NCBI RefSeq assembly: GCF_905220415.1
Contig: NC_059562.1
Coordinates: 7,269,501 to 7,333,500 of the forward strand
From: Colias croceus
Lineage: Eukaryota; Arthropoda; Insecta; Lepidoptera; Pieridae
Direction: 5' to 3'
DNA length: 64,000 bases
Each line of letters starts with the position of its first letter. The first letter of the stretch is position 1. A model generated the notes under the pieces. That model was not told where the DNA came from. It searched no databases and worked only from the letters and a program-made list of their open reading frames with translations. This document shows positions 9,312 to 22,411 of this stretch, in pieces. Both the position numbers and the translations under genes were made by a program.

Positions 9312-10929
9312 GGAATAACTTATACTTAAGAATTGTTGAACAGAAAAGGTTAAAAGCTTCTTCCTTACCGACTAACGTCGGCTAAATAACATATTTTTTA
9401 TGCCGCGCCAACTCGAGCGTGGTCCTAAAAATAATAAAAAAAATAAAAAAATAAAAATGATTTATTTCAGGAGTATTTCCCATACATTCAACTTCAAATA
9501 AAAATCAATAAATCAAAATAAAATAAAGTAATAAATAAAAATCAAATAAAAATTAAATTGCAAACTTTCTACATAAGTAACTTCAAAAAAAATAAATAAA
9601 AAAAAATTACACATACACGAGTAAGTAAGACGAATGGCTAAACAAGATGACGTTAACCTTGTCTCTCACCTCCAATTTGCGGGATTGTACTCGACGAAAA
9701 TATTTTCGCGCTTAAGTGACAAATTGCGAAGCTGTCTTCCTTTTTATGATTATTATTCCAAAGTTAGCACGAGCTTAATTCTTGTCATTTCATTAACAAT
9801 TTTGTTTTATCTTTATTTATGATTTTCTTGTTTGATTTAAAGTGAATTTTATTAATTGTAATGAAAAACTTAGGTTTAAAGAATTTATTACTCATAAAAA
9901 ACAATTAGTTTACTTAAAATTAGTTACATGCTATCTTAAGTAATTAATCAAACTTATCTCTAGTTTAAGGCAATATTCATAATATCCATACAAAACAAGC
10001 TTCAGTAATATTCTGAAAAACTTAAAATACAATAATTATATTAAACGTTTTAGTAACTTTACAGCAAGCGTGGGCGGTGGGCTTGCTATCTCCAGATCTC
10101 ATTTCTGATATTTTCATTTCAGATCAAACTTAAATAGACTTTGAATTACAATAATTCGAGTTTACTTTTGTAGTGTATGTCCTTCCCTATTATCGGCTCT
10201 TAGACTGTTCACTCACATACACTACAACTTTATTTATTTAATTTTCATTCTGAGGATATTGACCCCAATAATGTGAAAGCCTCGATCATTTGAAGTTGGT
10301 CTTGGTAAAAATAAAAACTAACTTCGGAATTTAATTTAAGTAAGTGGTACAAAAGAAATAGAGCATTAACTTAATTTACATTTGTACAATAAATAGATTT
10401 TGTTTTTTTACTATTATTTTGCAAAAAACACTAGAATTTACATATATTATTATGATGTTAATATATTTTTGTAAAGAAACATTGGAAATTCAGATAAACA
10501 TCACATTCGATCATTGGAAGGCTGCCAAAGATATACTCATATCAGGAAACTATATTTTAACACTACAATTACATTAGGCTATCAATTACGTCATAATTCA
10601 AGATGATAATATCGTTGCCTTGGTTGCTGATTATTGCGTAAGTAGCCCAGAGCTTCACTTGGAAATAAAAACTAGAAAATAAGTACTTTCGATCGAGATC
10701 GTTGTGATTGATATACAAATCCTTTATAAATCCTTTATAAATAAATAAATAAATAAATAAATAAATCCTTTGAAGGTATCTACAGTCACAAATGCAGGTT
10801 GCTCATCCACAAAAATTTGTAACGACGTATCATAAAGCATCAATAGGTGCGTCTACACAAACAGAAACAAGTCGTACATAACATAAAACAGTAGATAAAT
10901 AAAATATACCATATCACAGGAACCTACAG
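9312..10929. other. AT-rich stretch with A-rich tracts
   Basis: Very A-rich, low-complexity DNA at about 9425-9610, probably remnants of retroelement tails, and an (AAAT)n microsatellite at 10735-10766. No gene found; the 62-codon frame at 9634-9822 has a hydrophobic end but no homology I recognise. Confidence 0.5.
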
Positions 10930-11180
10930 CCCTAATTCCGTATACTCTCAAAACATATTGGCAGCCATTTCGAGCGCATCATCGCGAGGTCATTACCAAG
11001 ATGGCCGCCGACACGCACACACGCTCATTACGTTTGATCACGCGAAATGGCGGGAAATCATCAAGAGTTCTCCCGCGATGTCTGCCAATTTGACACTGAT
11101 TTCAGAACATCAAAGGGACGATTCAGATCGGCAAAGCTATCGGAAAGTACTTGAGACACTTGTGTAAGTGTTCCATTGAT
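10930..11180. other. GC-rich island, possible exon or regulatory DNA
   Basis: A CpG-containing block in AT-rich surroundings. It holds caagatggccgcc (10997-11009), similar to the YY1/Pho site, and atggcgggaaatc (11047-11059), similar to an E2F site. A 70-codon plus-strand open frame (10958-11167, no ATG at its start) runs up to tgtgtaagtg (11163-11172), a good splice-donor match. No protein family recognised. It could be an unrecognised exon, a promoter or an enhancer. Confidence 0.3.
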
Positions 11181-12955
11181 TTGTCACCTGTGAAGGTAAG
11201 GAATGGGTAATGGAAATTAAAAATAGTTTATATGATGGATTGTTGCGAAATCATTTAAATTGCAGTAAATGAAATGCCTTTGTATAACTAAGCTAGGTAT
11301 GCTTTTTTTTGCAGCGGTACTTCAATATTTCTAATGTTCTCTTTAAATAAAAAAAAAACACTTCATTCAACAATACTCATTAACAACATAAATAAAACGG
11401 GAAATTTACTCATAATTATGGAGATTAGCATGCGCTAAATTTATTTACAGAAGCTTTAAATTTCCTGATTAAAAATGACCAGATGTACTGTACAATAATT
11501 AATATTTTCACACACTTTTCATAACTTTATATTGATTCTACACCATCACACTGGTATCTACACAATGTTACAATCAGTGGTACCAATACTCGCGATATGT
11601 GCCCATTATTAGACCCATTTAGGGCACAAAAGGGCGCGATAGACGTTCGAAAGTAGGCCACGCCAAGAGTCCATTCCGGCCAATTTGGCACACGTCTCCA
11701 CTCTCCATGTGGAATGGCATCGATTTGGACTTTATAGTGTCATTATGACATTCTACCGTGTTACAGTTACATGATGCTCTCGAAGTAAGCCATGTGTTTC
11801 CTTTTTTCTATCCTTGTTTAAAATGTTTAATAAATTATTAGGCAATATTATGAAAATGGCATCTGAAAAGAATAATTAGAACACATTTTTGGGAAGGTTG
11901 TTTAATAAGAGATATAAGAATTAATTCTAACCAAGTGTTGTAAAATCGGGCTCTAGTTTGTAAAAGTTAGAAACACCTAAAAAAAACAGTTGTCTATATT
12001 TGTGTAAGTATACTGTATATGGCTAGAAATTTCACTTGGCTTAATCAATGCTTTAAGTCAGTCTAGTCCGCCAAATATCGAGACCTTAATTTCAAATAAT
12101 TACAATGTCAAAAAGTTAATGACTCTTATAGATCAAAGGTAGCTTAAACTCATAGTCAAAAACGGTGAGCTATAATAGATCTGCAAAATGTTAAACAGAT
12201 GATTTAAATGTATTTAAGCAAATATAATATGCTAAATAAGCAAATAGCAATTAATATTAGCTAAGCGTTCAGAAGATACTTGCCAAAGTAACTATTAATT
12301 GTTTAGCGCTACAAAATATAACGCTATACGAAGTAAATAAATACTCTAGCACTCTATATTAGGTACCTACCTACTTTAAACTTATAAATTCAATGCGCAA
12401 TGTTCTATAATGTATAAAATAAACATCAGTGATTAAAAGATTGGCTTGAAACGACAGTCATTCATTTAAATATATCGACTTGTTAAACAATTTAACATTT
12501 TCAACAAACACAATGTTATGTTTTAAAATTAATTACAAAATAAACAAAAAAAATTCGATATATTTTAATTCCCTTCGCACATCTTGCTGCATGTTTCAAT
12601 TTACTAGCGTCTGTTTGTTCGTTGAAATTGCTTTTGAGATAAATTCGCTAGATTTATCATGCACCGTTTTATTTGCATGGGAATATTAAGTTTAAACTTT
12701 GAAATTTTTAATTTTATATCGAGAGACAGCAAATATCCAAATGTAATTTAAACACACGATGTTGATAAAAATATGCAAAATTTTATGAAGTTTTTGAGTT
12801 TGCTCATCTTCATATTATAAATTTTAAAAATAAATTATGTTATACATTACATACTTCATATTCTGCATCAGTTTGTTTCCTGGAAAAGTTGTGTCTCCAT
12901 AATATTGTATAGATACATTTAGGACTGTTCTCTAGAACTGTTAAATATAACAATA
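11181..12955. other. Unannotated stretch with one GC-richer block
   Basis: Mostly AT-rich. About 11570-11780 is GC-richer with no lasting reading frame and may be conserved noncoding DNA. The 69-codon frame at 12480-12689 is AT-driven and not convincing. Confidence 0.4.
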
Positions 12956-13155
12956 ACTAGCTTTCCGCCCGCGTTTTCAAAGAAAAACCCGTTCCCGTAG
13001 GATTTCCGGGATAAAACCTATCCTATGTCCTTTCTCGGGTATCAATATATCTCTATACCAAAATTCATGCAAATTGGTTCAGAAGTTTAGGCGTGATTGA
13101 GTAACAGACAGATAGACAGAGTTACTTTCGCATTTATAATATTATAGTATGGATT
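12956..13155 (+). repeat. RTE/SINE-type 3' tail repeat, copy 2
   Basis: Begins actagctttccgcccgcgtt and ends ttcgcatttataatattata. It shares long blocks with 2738-2925, including cctatgtcctttctcgggta and ttcatgcaaattggttcag. Extra 5' sequence (cccgtaggatttccgggata) makes it more complete than copy 1. Confidence 0.72.
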
Positions 13156-15063
13156 GGACACATAATATATTATTGTTCGGTTGATTAAATGTGTCGAATA
13201 AACATTCATTCAAACAATATAAACATACACCAATCAATTAATACCTAATAATGCCGTCATTATAATCTATAAATAGATTAACAATAGATTTGTTTTACAA
13301 AATTAAATATCAATGCTCGATCAACACCCAGTCCAAGAGGCAGTATAATTACATTCAAGTTGGAGACGATTAATCCACAAAGGATTTAATATCAGCTTCG
13401 ACCACAAGGGACGTGTCGACTGTCGACACTTAGCAAATTATGCACGCCTACCCTACACACTGATATTACGATACCGTTCACACTGAAATAGACTGTAAAC
13501 CTCTGTGAATAGAAACGAAAATGGCGTTTACTATTCTGTCAATATGGCTGCACTTGACAGAACATGACCTGTTATTATAATAGTGTCAGTAACATTTGAA
13601 CTAACGAGCTCTTGTATCTGCTCTTAATTTTTAACCGAGTTTCAACAAAAGTGTCGCTTTGCGTGGTATTATGGCGAAACCAAGCCCGAATTTTCAATCA
13701 GCTTTAAAATAATGTAGTACCTATCTTATTTGTATAAGTTGTATTATAACTATTCAAATGTTTCAACGATTGAAACGAAACAAATGTTTTATTTTTTTTT
13801 TCAAATTCATATTCAAATAAAAATAATTTTGACCAATGTAGAACCATGGGTTAGAAAATCAAACATTACACTAACTTACATATAAATATTTAACAACTAT
13901 AAATCTATAAATAAGAAACAGCAACTTCCTTTATGTATTGTTAAACTAGTTTTGTTACCTGTGTTTTGCTGAAAATAAATAATTTTTCATTTTTTTCATT
14001 TTCATTTTCAGCTATTTTAATTAGTTAAGTTGATGTAGAGTAGATAAATTAGAATCATTTCAAAAATCCAAAGACCAATCACAACAAGATAAATTAGAAT
14101 AGTCTTAGAATAGTATATAAAATATCTATCAATACAATCAAACCCCTTACACATATTTTATATAAAAACCCTGGGTCACAAAAGCGTGTCTGCCAATCAA
14201 ATCACAATTCTAAAAACTAGAATCGACATTCAAATATTAGGTTAGATTAAATTAAATCCTCTCAGGGCGGGCGGCCGACGAGAGGCCGAAAAAGGCTTTC
14301 AAGGAAAATCCTAATGTGAAGCCTCCGGAAACAATATTTCAGTCCCCAGCTGACACACGTAATATTATGCGATGTCTTTTTATAAACTGAATAACATTGC
14401 GGTTAAGTAATTCTCTATCTTTCCTTGTTACTATGGAAAACACGTTAGAGACACAATAAGGATATATTGTAGTTTTTCGCTGATTTGTTCGACCTTACTT
14501 TTTACTAGTAGTTAAATTCATTCTCGATTTTGTTTTTTGGAATAACTGAATATCCCATATTTTGTTACAAAATCAGTTTACAATTTAGACGTAGAAATTA
14601 ATAAAATTAGACATTGGTAAAACTGGCTTTTCACTGCATACAATAGAGTGCTGAGTGACATACAAATGAACAAACAAAAACATCTTTCATCTTTATAACA
14701 TTAGTATAGATTTTCACTGCAAATTTACAATGAAATGTTGTAGCATTTCAACATCTCAGTCACAATAAACCGCAAACTTTATCAAAAAGCTTTCATCTAT
14801 TCGTAATCAACACACAAACACACAACACGTTAAATCAATGGATTTGTTGTGTAGCTGTCAATATCTATCTGTTACCCCAATTAGGCGGCTAATGAGCCTA
14901 ATCCAGATTATAATGTTATGTAAATAGCTTTATAACAATATTAAATATTTACTCTGTGTATTAAATTTAATGAGCAATGTTAGTTTATCTTACCTAACTA
15001 TAATATTATGTAAAGGTATGAGATATAAGATTAGTAAGCTATAAGAACTCGATCTTCATTTTT
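13156..15063. other. Unannotated AT-rich stretch
   Basis: No gene recognised. T-rich and ATTTT-rich tracts at about 13785-13810 and 13978-14015 look like eroded retroelement tails. Confidence 0.4.
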
Positions 15064-15230
15064 GAAGTGATACTTCTTTAGGCGCGTTGAGAGTTTTCAT
15101 TGCATGTTACATTTCACCAGTCTGTACCCGGCATAAAATTTCAAGGTCGCGTCATGGCAATACCGTCTCGTCATGGAGGCGAGGAAGTTTCACTTTTGAT
15201 ACGTGTGCTCGGCAAACACGATCTTTTTTA
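15064..15230 (-). mobile_element. MITE family 1, copy d (rearranged)
   Basis: Begins gaagtgatacttctttaggc and ends in gaggaagtttcacttttgat plus the family extension acgtgtgctcggcaaacacg. About 40 bases (15094-15133) are inserted within the block gagag-taaaatttc, and the segment normally holding cgattttgatatctttgaat is deleted. Confidence 0.75.
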
Positions 15231-16019
15231 TAGGTTTATTCAGAACTGAACGCCTGCAAAACGACTTAACCGATTATAACAAAATACGTTTGTGTTTGCA
15301 AGTGGACTCAAGAATCGATCAGATTTACAATTCCAACGAGAGCAAAGTCACAGGCAGAAACTAGTATAATATAAAGGTTTTTAATTTTTCATGATTTATT
15401 TCAACAAAATAACAAAACTTTCCTTTAAATTCGCGTTAGCATAAAAGGCTCATGTTTTTGTTTCAATTAATTATACCGTATAAATACAGTTCTATAAAAA
15501 CAAAAAACTTCACACGTCAACACAATTATAAAGTTTTATATTTAAGAACAATACAATATTTTTTTGCATAAACAAAGTCTAGAAAATTGCATTTATAAAT
15601 GTCGTTTATGAAAATGTATCGGAAATAATCGCTCAATTTAATATTAACACCGCTTTAACTATTGCTCGGATTTTTTCCCATTAGAGAAAAACTCCATACG
15701 AGTAAGTTATTGGAGTATAAAATATATGCCCGGTTTTGTATCGTAGTTTTATAATTTCTATATTGAGAAAGGAAAAAGCGTTGCATTTGTTATTTCGCGG
15801 GGTTTTTGGTCGACTTTCATAGCATGTTTGTTAAATTTTAACAAGAGTCGAATTGAATTGAAAATCCTTTTTCTCTTACCTTTGATTTTTCGTTTTTTTT
15901 ACAAATAACGAAAACCATTTAGATAGCTAACAAGAATACATATACAAATGAAATAAGAATCGCATTTTTGGCTGTCGGTAAAAATTGATAAAATATAGGA
16001 TAACAGCACCAAATTAATA
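15231..16019. other. Unannotated AT-rich stretch
   Basis: No gene, RNA or clear repeat seen. Confidence 0.4.
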
Positions 16020-16081
16020 AACATTCGCTCATGAATAAATGAATTTTCAATGAATAAATGAATTTTGAATTTTGAATTTTG
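16020..16081 (+). repeat. LINE 3' terminus with (GAATTTT)n
   Basis: Two aataaatgaatttt units followed by three gaatttt repeats. This is the kind of microsatellite end seen on CR1- or Jockey-like elements, here as an isolated tail just before the truncated LINE at 16107. Confidence 0.5.
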
Positions 16082-16106
16082 ATAAAAACTTTTAAAGGTT
16101 ACGTAG

Positions 16107-17677
16107 GTTAGACCTATCTCTATTTTACCAACATTAAGTAAGGTATTCGAGAGGTTGATATTAAACCAATTGAGTAGTCATTTTGCATCTAATAATTTAC
16201 TGCACACCAAACAGTTTGGTTTCACAAAGGGGCGCTCAACCACAGATGCTGGAGTTGCACTTCTAACACATATTTATAAAGCATGGGAAAACTCAAAAAA
16301 TGCTCTGGGGATATTTTGTGACCTCTCCAAGGCATTTGACTGCGTTGAACATTGTACTTTGTTACGTAAACTTAATCACTATGGAATTACAGGAAAAGCC
16401 CAGAACCTCATAGCGTCATACCTGAATGATAGGATACAGACTGTAGTTGTTAATGGAGAACGTTCTAGCGGTGCGTCAATTAACATTGGTGTTCCACAGG
16501 GGTCCATTTTAGGTCCCTTCTTGTTCTTGGTATATATCAATGATCTTCCCTATTATTTGCAGGATAGGTGTGAAATAGTTCTGTTTGCAGATGATACCTC
16601 ATTAATTTTTAATGTGGATAGGCATGACCCAAATGTTGACGAAGTGAACAGTGCTCTTTTACACATATCTGAATGGTTTACTGCCAATAATTTATTATTA
16701 AATGCCAAAAAAACCACTTGTGTTGAATTTTTACTTCCTAATGTAAAAAAGTTGAACAGAGATATTACCTTGAACGGGGAGGTATTGCATCCTACTGAGT
16801 CTACTGTATTTCTAGGGTTAACATTGGATGAGAAACTACAGTGGGGAGCCCATGTCAACACCGCTGCAGGTAAGCTCAGTTCAGCTGCATATGCAGTCCG
16901 AAAAATAAGGCATCTCACCGATGAAGATACGGCTAGATTGGTTTATTTCAGCTACTTTCATAGCATTATGTCCTATGGAATTCTACTGTGGGGCAAGGCT
17001 GCAGATATAGAAACTATATTTATCTTACAGAAAAGAGCCATTCGCTCTATATATAATTTACGTGCTCGGGACTCACTAAGAGATCATTTTAAGAATACTG
17101 GTATCCTTACTGTACCATCACAGTATATATTTAATAATATTTTGCATGTTCACAAAAACGCCGACTTACACACAAGAGTAGGAGATAGACACGATTATGG
17201 CACAAGGAACAGGAATAGAATTGAAATGCCATTTTTCCGATTAGCTAAAGTTAAAAATTCATTTATGGGTCAAGGTATACGCTTATACAATAGAATTCCT
17301 CTCAATATTAAAGAGTTTAGTAATTCTAAATTTAAAACTTATATAAAAAATGTACTAGTTCAGAGAGCGTACTACAGTATTCAGGAATATATGGACGATA
17401 AAGACCCATGGAGGGTTGTCGCGTAAAAACCACAGGACAGTTCTTTGGCATATTATGATATATTATGTATAAGTTAGATATAAGTTACATATTATGTAAT
17501 ATTGACATGATTTTAAAAGAGCAACTATGGAGTTTCTTGCCGATTCTTCTCCATAGATACTGCTTTCCGAATCGGTGGTAAATGTTAAAAATACTTATGT
17601 AATGACGATTCGAAAGTGCTACTAAATAGTAGTCTAATTGAATAAATAAATGTTTGAGTTTGAGTTTGAGTTTGAGT
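16107..17677 (+). mobile_element. 5'-truncated CR1/Jockey-like LINE, copy 1
   Basis: A 1.57 kb 3' portion of a non-LTR retrotransposon. It starts inside the reverse transcriptase gene, includes about 225 bp of 3' untranslated sequence, and ends with aataaataaatg and four TTTGAG repeats rather than poly(A). A second, shorter, inverted copy lies at 51436-52240, differing by three substitutions and one single-base indel over about 810 bp. That indicates very recent activity. No clear target duplication was found. Confidence 0.88.
16110..17426 (+). pseudogene. LINE reverse transcriptase, N-terminally truncated
   Basis: Open from RPISILPTLSKVFERLILNQ to the stop at 17424-17426. The frame has no genuine ATG start because the element is broken upstream. 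Reverse-transcriptase motifs, counted from the TTG at 16155: FGFTKGRSTTDA (about 21-32), FCDLSKAFD (54-62, catalytic Asp), GVPQGSILGP (112-121), and FADDTS (144-149, catalytic Asp pair). These are followed by the thumb region VFLGLTLDEKLQWGAHV. The C-terminal domain runs to PWRVVA. The endonuclease and ORF1 are absent, so it cannot move by itself, although the remaining frame has no stop or frameshift. The RT is CR1/Jockey-like in style; the exact clade needs a tree. Confidence 0.9.
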
Positions 17678-20187
17678 ATAAAGATTGCCTTACTTACAAG
17701 AAAACTTCAACATCTCATAAAAATTCACAACGATTACTCCAATACGTAGAACCAAGAAGTGTAAAAACTCAATAGAATTATTCAAACAAGTTCCATTCTA
17801 CAATGGCGATTCCTCCCACAATGTAATACTTCTCTGAGAGGTTTTTTACTCAGAGGCCAGCATATATAAAGCGGATCTTGGTCAGCAATTCAGCTGAATA
17901 AAGCTTATCGCTATAATTGCGAGTGCTGACTGGCTTCGGATTATGTAGAACTGGGGTTATTTGAAAAATGTCGAACCCAATTTGAAGACAGGATGTTTGA
18001 GGTAATTAGTTTGATTGAAAGTAAATTTTGAAGTGTTTTTGGTATATTGCTTGTGATGTTATGTTTATTTGTGTGTGTTTTTATGTTGCTTCTAATAATA
18101 ACGGGTTATTAAATATAATTTGGGTGGTTTCGTTATTTATAAACCTGATAATTCTATATCAATTTGTTGAGTTTTATTTTAATTCTATTTTATTAAGTAC
18201 CTAGCAGTTTTATTTTAGCTATTAGTCTATAGACAATATGATATAACAAGCTTTATAATAATTTATTTCGCTTGAATTGTTGCAGTTGAATACCCAACAA
18301 GAAAATATTAATTTCAAATATACACTTGCATTCAACGTTTCTCCGTGTTTATCCATTTGAAAACGCATTCAATGCATTTTAGTTTTAAAGTTCCATCGAG
18401 CTAAATATCCAATACATTCGCTATTTGCCATTCACTTATCCAGAATAAACATTTTAAAACAAAACCCGAACGCACTACGAAAATATTAATGTTTCGATAA
18501 ATATACGGAGAAATTTCTCAAATGGGAAAATATTTCCCGGGTAATTTAAATACGGTGTTAAAAATAAAATGAGCAAAGTACTTTTTCCATGAATTATTTT
18601 GTGATTGATCGAAACCTGAATGGCTTCATGAGTAGTTTTAATGCACCTTTAGAAAAATATTTTTAATAAGATATTTTATTCGGAGTTTTTCAAATGAAAA
18701 GAGTCTTTGACCGCGCTTCTTGGAACTTTGGAATACTTGAAATTATTAATTTGCATTTGCATGTAAAAAGATGAGTATTTCGTGAAGTAATAAGAATTTT
18801 ATAAAATGCAATGAAATGATAAAAGAAATAGTCTTCGTAAGAAAATATAAATCAACAATAATTTTCTTGTAAAGTGTACCTCAATAGATTGTAACTAAGA
18901 GGTATATTTTGTAAGCTTGTGCTTTTTGTATTTTGGTAATCTCTTAAATTAGTGAATTTATTTTGAAAATCCTTTCACCAGTAAGAAAGCTGACTTTCTG
19001 AGAGACATGAGCTGTATTTATCATTAACTTTAATTCAAGTTCTATTCATAAAATACATGATTACTAAATGGAACTGTTACATACACAATAACACGCTAAA
19101 TATATTTCATTATATTTTTACTTTAAACTGAATGACACTTAAACAAAAGTATAATTAAAAAGTGTGAATTCTCTCGCATTGTTCTCACCAACACGAATTT
19201 GTAACTGCATTTTTTAGGCACTACATTTTCTAAAAACACTATTTTATGCACTTTATAGCGTTGAATGCTATTCTTGCATTTGCATTGAAAACTTTGCTAA
19301 AAGCGAGTACAGAAGAATCGTCAACACTTTAAGACTAGTTGAAATTCTGGATGCACTTGAAATTACATTCAATCGGGCTGAAAAATATTTTAACTGTTGT
19401 AAGAATGCATAACTATATTAGTAATAAGGATTTACTACTGTATTAATGCTATTAATAGACTTATTAATCTGTTTTTCTGTACAAATGAACATAGACTTAT
19501 AGAATACAGGCGACTCGTCCCAGTTTCTCGCGGTTAATCCGGGATTTTAAAAATATAGCATTTATCATTCGGGAATAATAAATTTTTCTAGAAAAATTAT
19601 TATGAAAATCCTTTAGTTTCGGAGCTTATTACAATAAATGATTCCTGTGATAATACTATAAAAGTATATAATATAGATAGAAATACATAATTATGATATG
19701 ATGTACTATAATAATAATATTATGTATCTACTAATGTTTAGTAATAATAATTAATTTCGTGGGAAGAGGTATTCTATTCGATATTATAGTATATTAGCCA
19801 GCGAAGTAAATATTCCAAATGACACTGTTGGGAAATTAATTATTACAAGCGACTGTAGAAGATTTTCTTATTTCAAAGGAAATAAACAGATACGAATTTA
19901 AGTAATAACTAATTGATAATAATATATACGTTATACATAATATAGGAAACAATAGCCCTCGTTGAATAAAGCATCCTTGTTAAAGGGTCGAGTTCAAAGT
20001 ACACCTTATATACCTTTGTTCTATTCAATTAACTAAAAAGGAAATGAGAGCAGCCCGTCTGTACGTTTGGCTCCAAAAGATTTACATATTTTATCAATTT
20101 GGTTTGTCGAATTTTGAATACGAGTTTCAAAGTCCAATTGGCTTTGAACCAAAACTATTATTAATTATCTCTTCTTTATTTAGTAAC
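17678..20187. other. Unannotated AT-rich stretch
   Basis: No gene recognised over 2.5 kb. An 18-bp perfect palindrome, aatttttctagaaaaatt, lies at 19581-19598. Confidence 0.4.
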
Positions 20188-20405
20188 TACTAGGTACTGC
20201 CCGCGGCTTCGTTTGCGTATTAGTAGAATATAATATAAAATTATAATTAGTACAAGATTTTCTATAGCATATATTTTATTCTGGTAAATAAGCTACATCA
20301 CTGGCAAGTATCATCAAAATCCGTTCATAGATTTTCACGTGAAAGAGTAACAAGCGTGCATACATACAAACATCCAACCTCACAAACTGACAGGTTTATA
20401 AATTA
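20188..20405 (+). repeat. RTE/SINE-type tail repeat, degenerate
   Basis: Starts ctactaggtactgcccgcgg and contains atcatcaaaatccgttcata and gtgaaagagtaacaagcgtg followed by (CATA)n-type sequence. Same design as the other RTE-like tails but strongly decayed. Confidence 0.55.
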
Positions 20406-20784
20406 AATAATACCAGTAAAATAATATAAATAGGTATTTCAAGTAATTTTTAAAGTCCTGTTAATGCCTTAATATATTTTATAAGCGATTGACGAACTGA
20501 GGTTTACAGTGATGTTAATTGCTACAGCATAATTGAATAAATTCACAAGTTACATGCACTTTATTGCTTTTAATATTACGATATCCACGTTTCCCGATGG
20601 AAGATTAATTTCCAATAACACATCGTTTCTCTGATTGAATGTAAACTCTGTTAATAATTTAAGTGCGAACGTACGTCACGTCATTTATTATTTCTGCGAT
20701 AATATTGCATTTTCCATTGAATAAGAGTAGGTAAATGGCATTCAGTATCTTTAATGCTTTTAATTGGCTATACGTTATGATTTT

Positions 20785-20890
20785 TGGTTGTAAATTCAAA
20801 ATTCAAATTATATTTATTTGCAAGAATGTAGTACATATTATAGATCTTTAAATTACAATATTATGTGGCTAACACATTCTACCCATTGAT
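20785..20890 (-). repeat. LINE 3'-end fragment
   Basis: Begins with gtaaattcaaaattcaaatt followed by atttatttgcaagaatg, the reverse complement of the tail style of CR1-like LINEs. The right limit is uncertain. Confidence 0.35.
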
Positions 20891-22094
20891 TGGGTGTGCA
20901 AATATTAAACGGAAAGTTGATTAGTCTATGTACCTTAGCAATACGGCTCTTGTACGCTGATGTATGTAGGTATGTATAAAAAAAGATTATTTTGCTCATC
21001 AACAATGTAATCTATCTTTTTTTAAAGTGATCTACAGGCTTAATTATTATTTACGTAGCAAAGGAAGAAAGGCGACACTTTTTTAATTTTTTTTTTTTTT
21101 TACATAACAATATGGCGATGCATTTACATCAAACGAGCGAATGCTCATTCTAACCACATAATGTCAAATTATTTTAGTGTAAACAAGCGTAGCATTCTTT
21201 CATTTTTCTTATAGTGCGTTTTAAAATATTCTTTACAATGTTCTAATACTGAACAACACTGAATACGAGGTTTAGTTTTTCCTTTACGATAAAAGATCAC
21301 GAAATTCCTCTAGCAATAGCTCTATATATTCGTTTGATGTAAATGCACCGTAAGAATAACATTAATGATGCAATCATAAACTTATTAAAATTAACTTGAT
21401 TGTAAGTGGACAACATTACACCTTATTAACATTCGTATGTCAAAATTTGCTATGGCAGAAATAAGTCTGCTTTCGTCCTAAGCTAAAAGCAGCACTGCGT
21501 ATTTGTATTTAGCCACCGTTTTTTCTGCAATCTAACTTAAATTACTTGGATTATCATTCATTTCTTATAAGAGCTATAAAAAAATTTCTTCCCTTATTTT
21601 TTAACTTCATCCACTATAAGCTTGAGTATCTCTATTCTTTCATTCATTTATACAGTCATAATAAGCATTTATTCCAGTCGAAGGAAAGCAAACGTCTCCA
21701 CACTGCAACTTTATTCAACAGCTAAAAGTTTGGAACGTGAAAAGAATCCGTTAAAACCGAGTCCTTCGCAAACTTGGTACAATGTAATCTTAAGGTTACT
21801 GAGAATAAACTGTAGGAAAGTGGGTAAAATGCAGTAGCTTTGGCTTAATTAAGATGTAACTCAGGAATTATTATTTGAAACGTCGAAAATGTTAATTGGG
21901 GAACGCTATTCCATAATTTATTTAAAGATGTTACAAGAAATTTTAATGATCAAAAAAGGTTTTTAAAACAAAATAATAATTATTAAAATATTTTTCCGAC
22001 TGTTACTATGTCGTGTGTGTGTTCTATATCCACGACGTGTTGTCTTTGAAGTTTCAACTATCTACATATACATTTTCTCTAGAGAGTAGTTTAA
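20891..22094. other. Unannotated AT-rich stretch
   Basis: T-rich tract near 21080-21100; no gene recognised. The 71-codon frame at 21622-21837 has no real start codon (TTG) or known domain. Confidence 0.4.
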
Positions 22095-22240
22095 TCATCT
22101 GTTTTTACGTATGCAACATCGAGTTTTTCTTAAATCTTGAACATGATTTCGTCACGATGTTTTCTTCCGCCGATTCTAAAATCGATCTACGACTTGCTGA
22201 TTGAAATTTTGATATAACCACTGAGCCACGTTGCTGGTTT
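22095..22240 (-). repeat. Degenerate tRNA-derived SINE-like repeat
   Basis: On the minus strand the sequence has a good RNA polymerase III A box, tggctcagtggt (22228-22217). A weak B-box-like gatcgatttt follows about 35 bases on, then gaatcggcgg and aaaacatcgtgacgaaatc. I recall the last block (in the form AAAACATCGTGAGGAAACC) as part of a very common lepidopteran repeat. The body is mutated and no tRNA fold survives. Confidence 0.5.
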
Positions 22241-22380
22241 TAGTAAAAAGTAATAACACGATACCTTTGAGCTAAGCGCAAACCACTCTAAATTATAAGG
22301 GCTCTCGGAGCCGCAATAAAAACTTGCAAAACTTTGTTTTCGAGGTTTGTTCAACATCCACCAAGTGCAGGAGTTTTGAA

Positions 22381-22411
22381 AGAAAATTCATAATGGTGTT
22401 ATGAATTTTCT
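22381..22411. repeat. 13-bp perfect hairpin
   Basis: agaaaattcataa (22381-22393), loop tggtg, ttatgaattttct (22399-22411). No run of T follows on either strand that would suggest a terminator, and the role is unknown. Confidence 0.5.
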
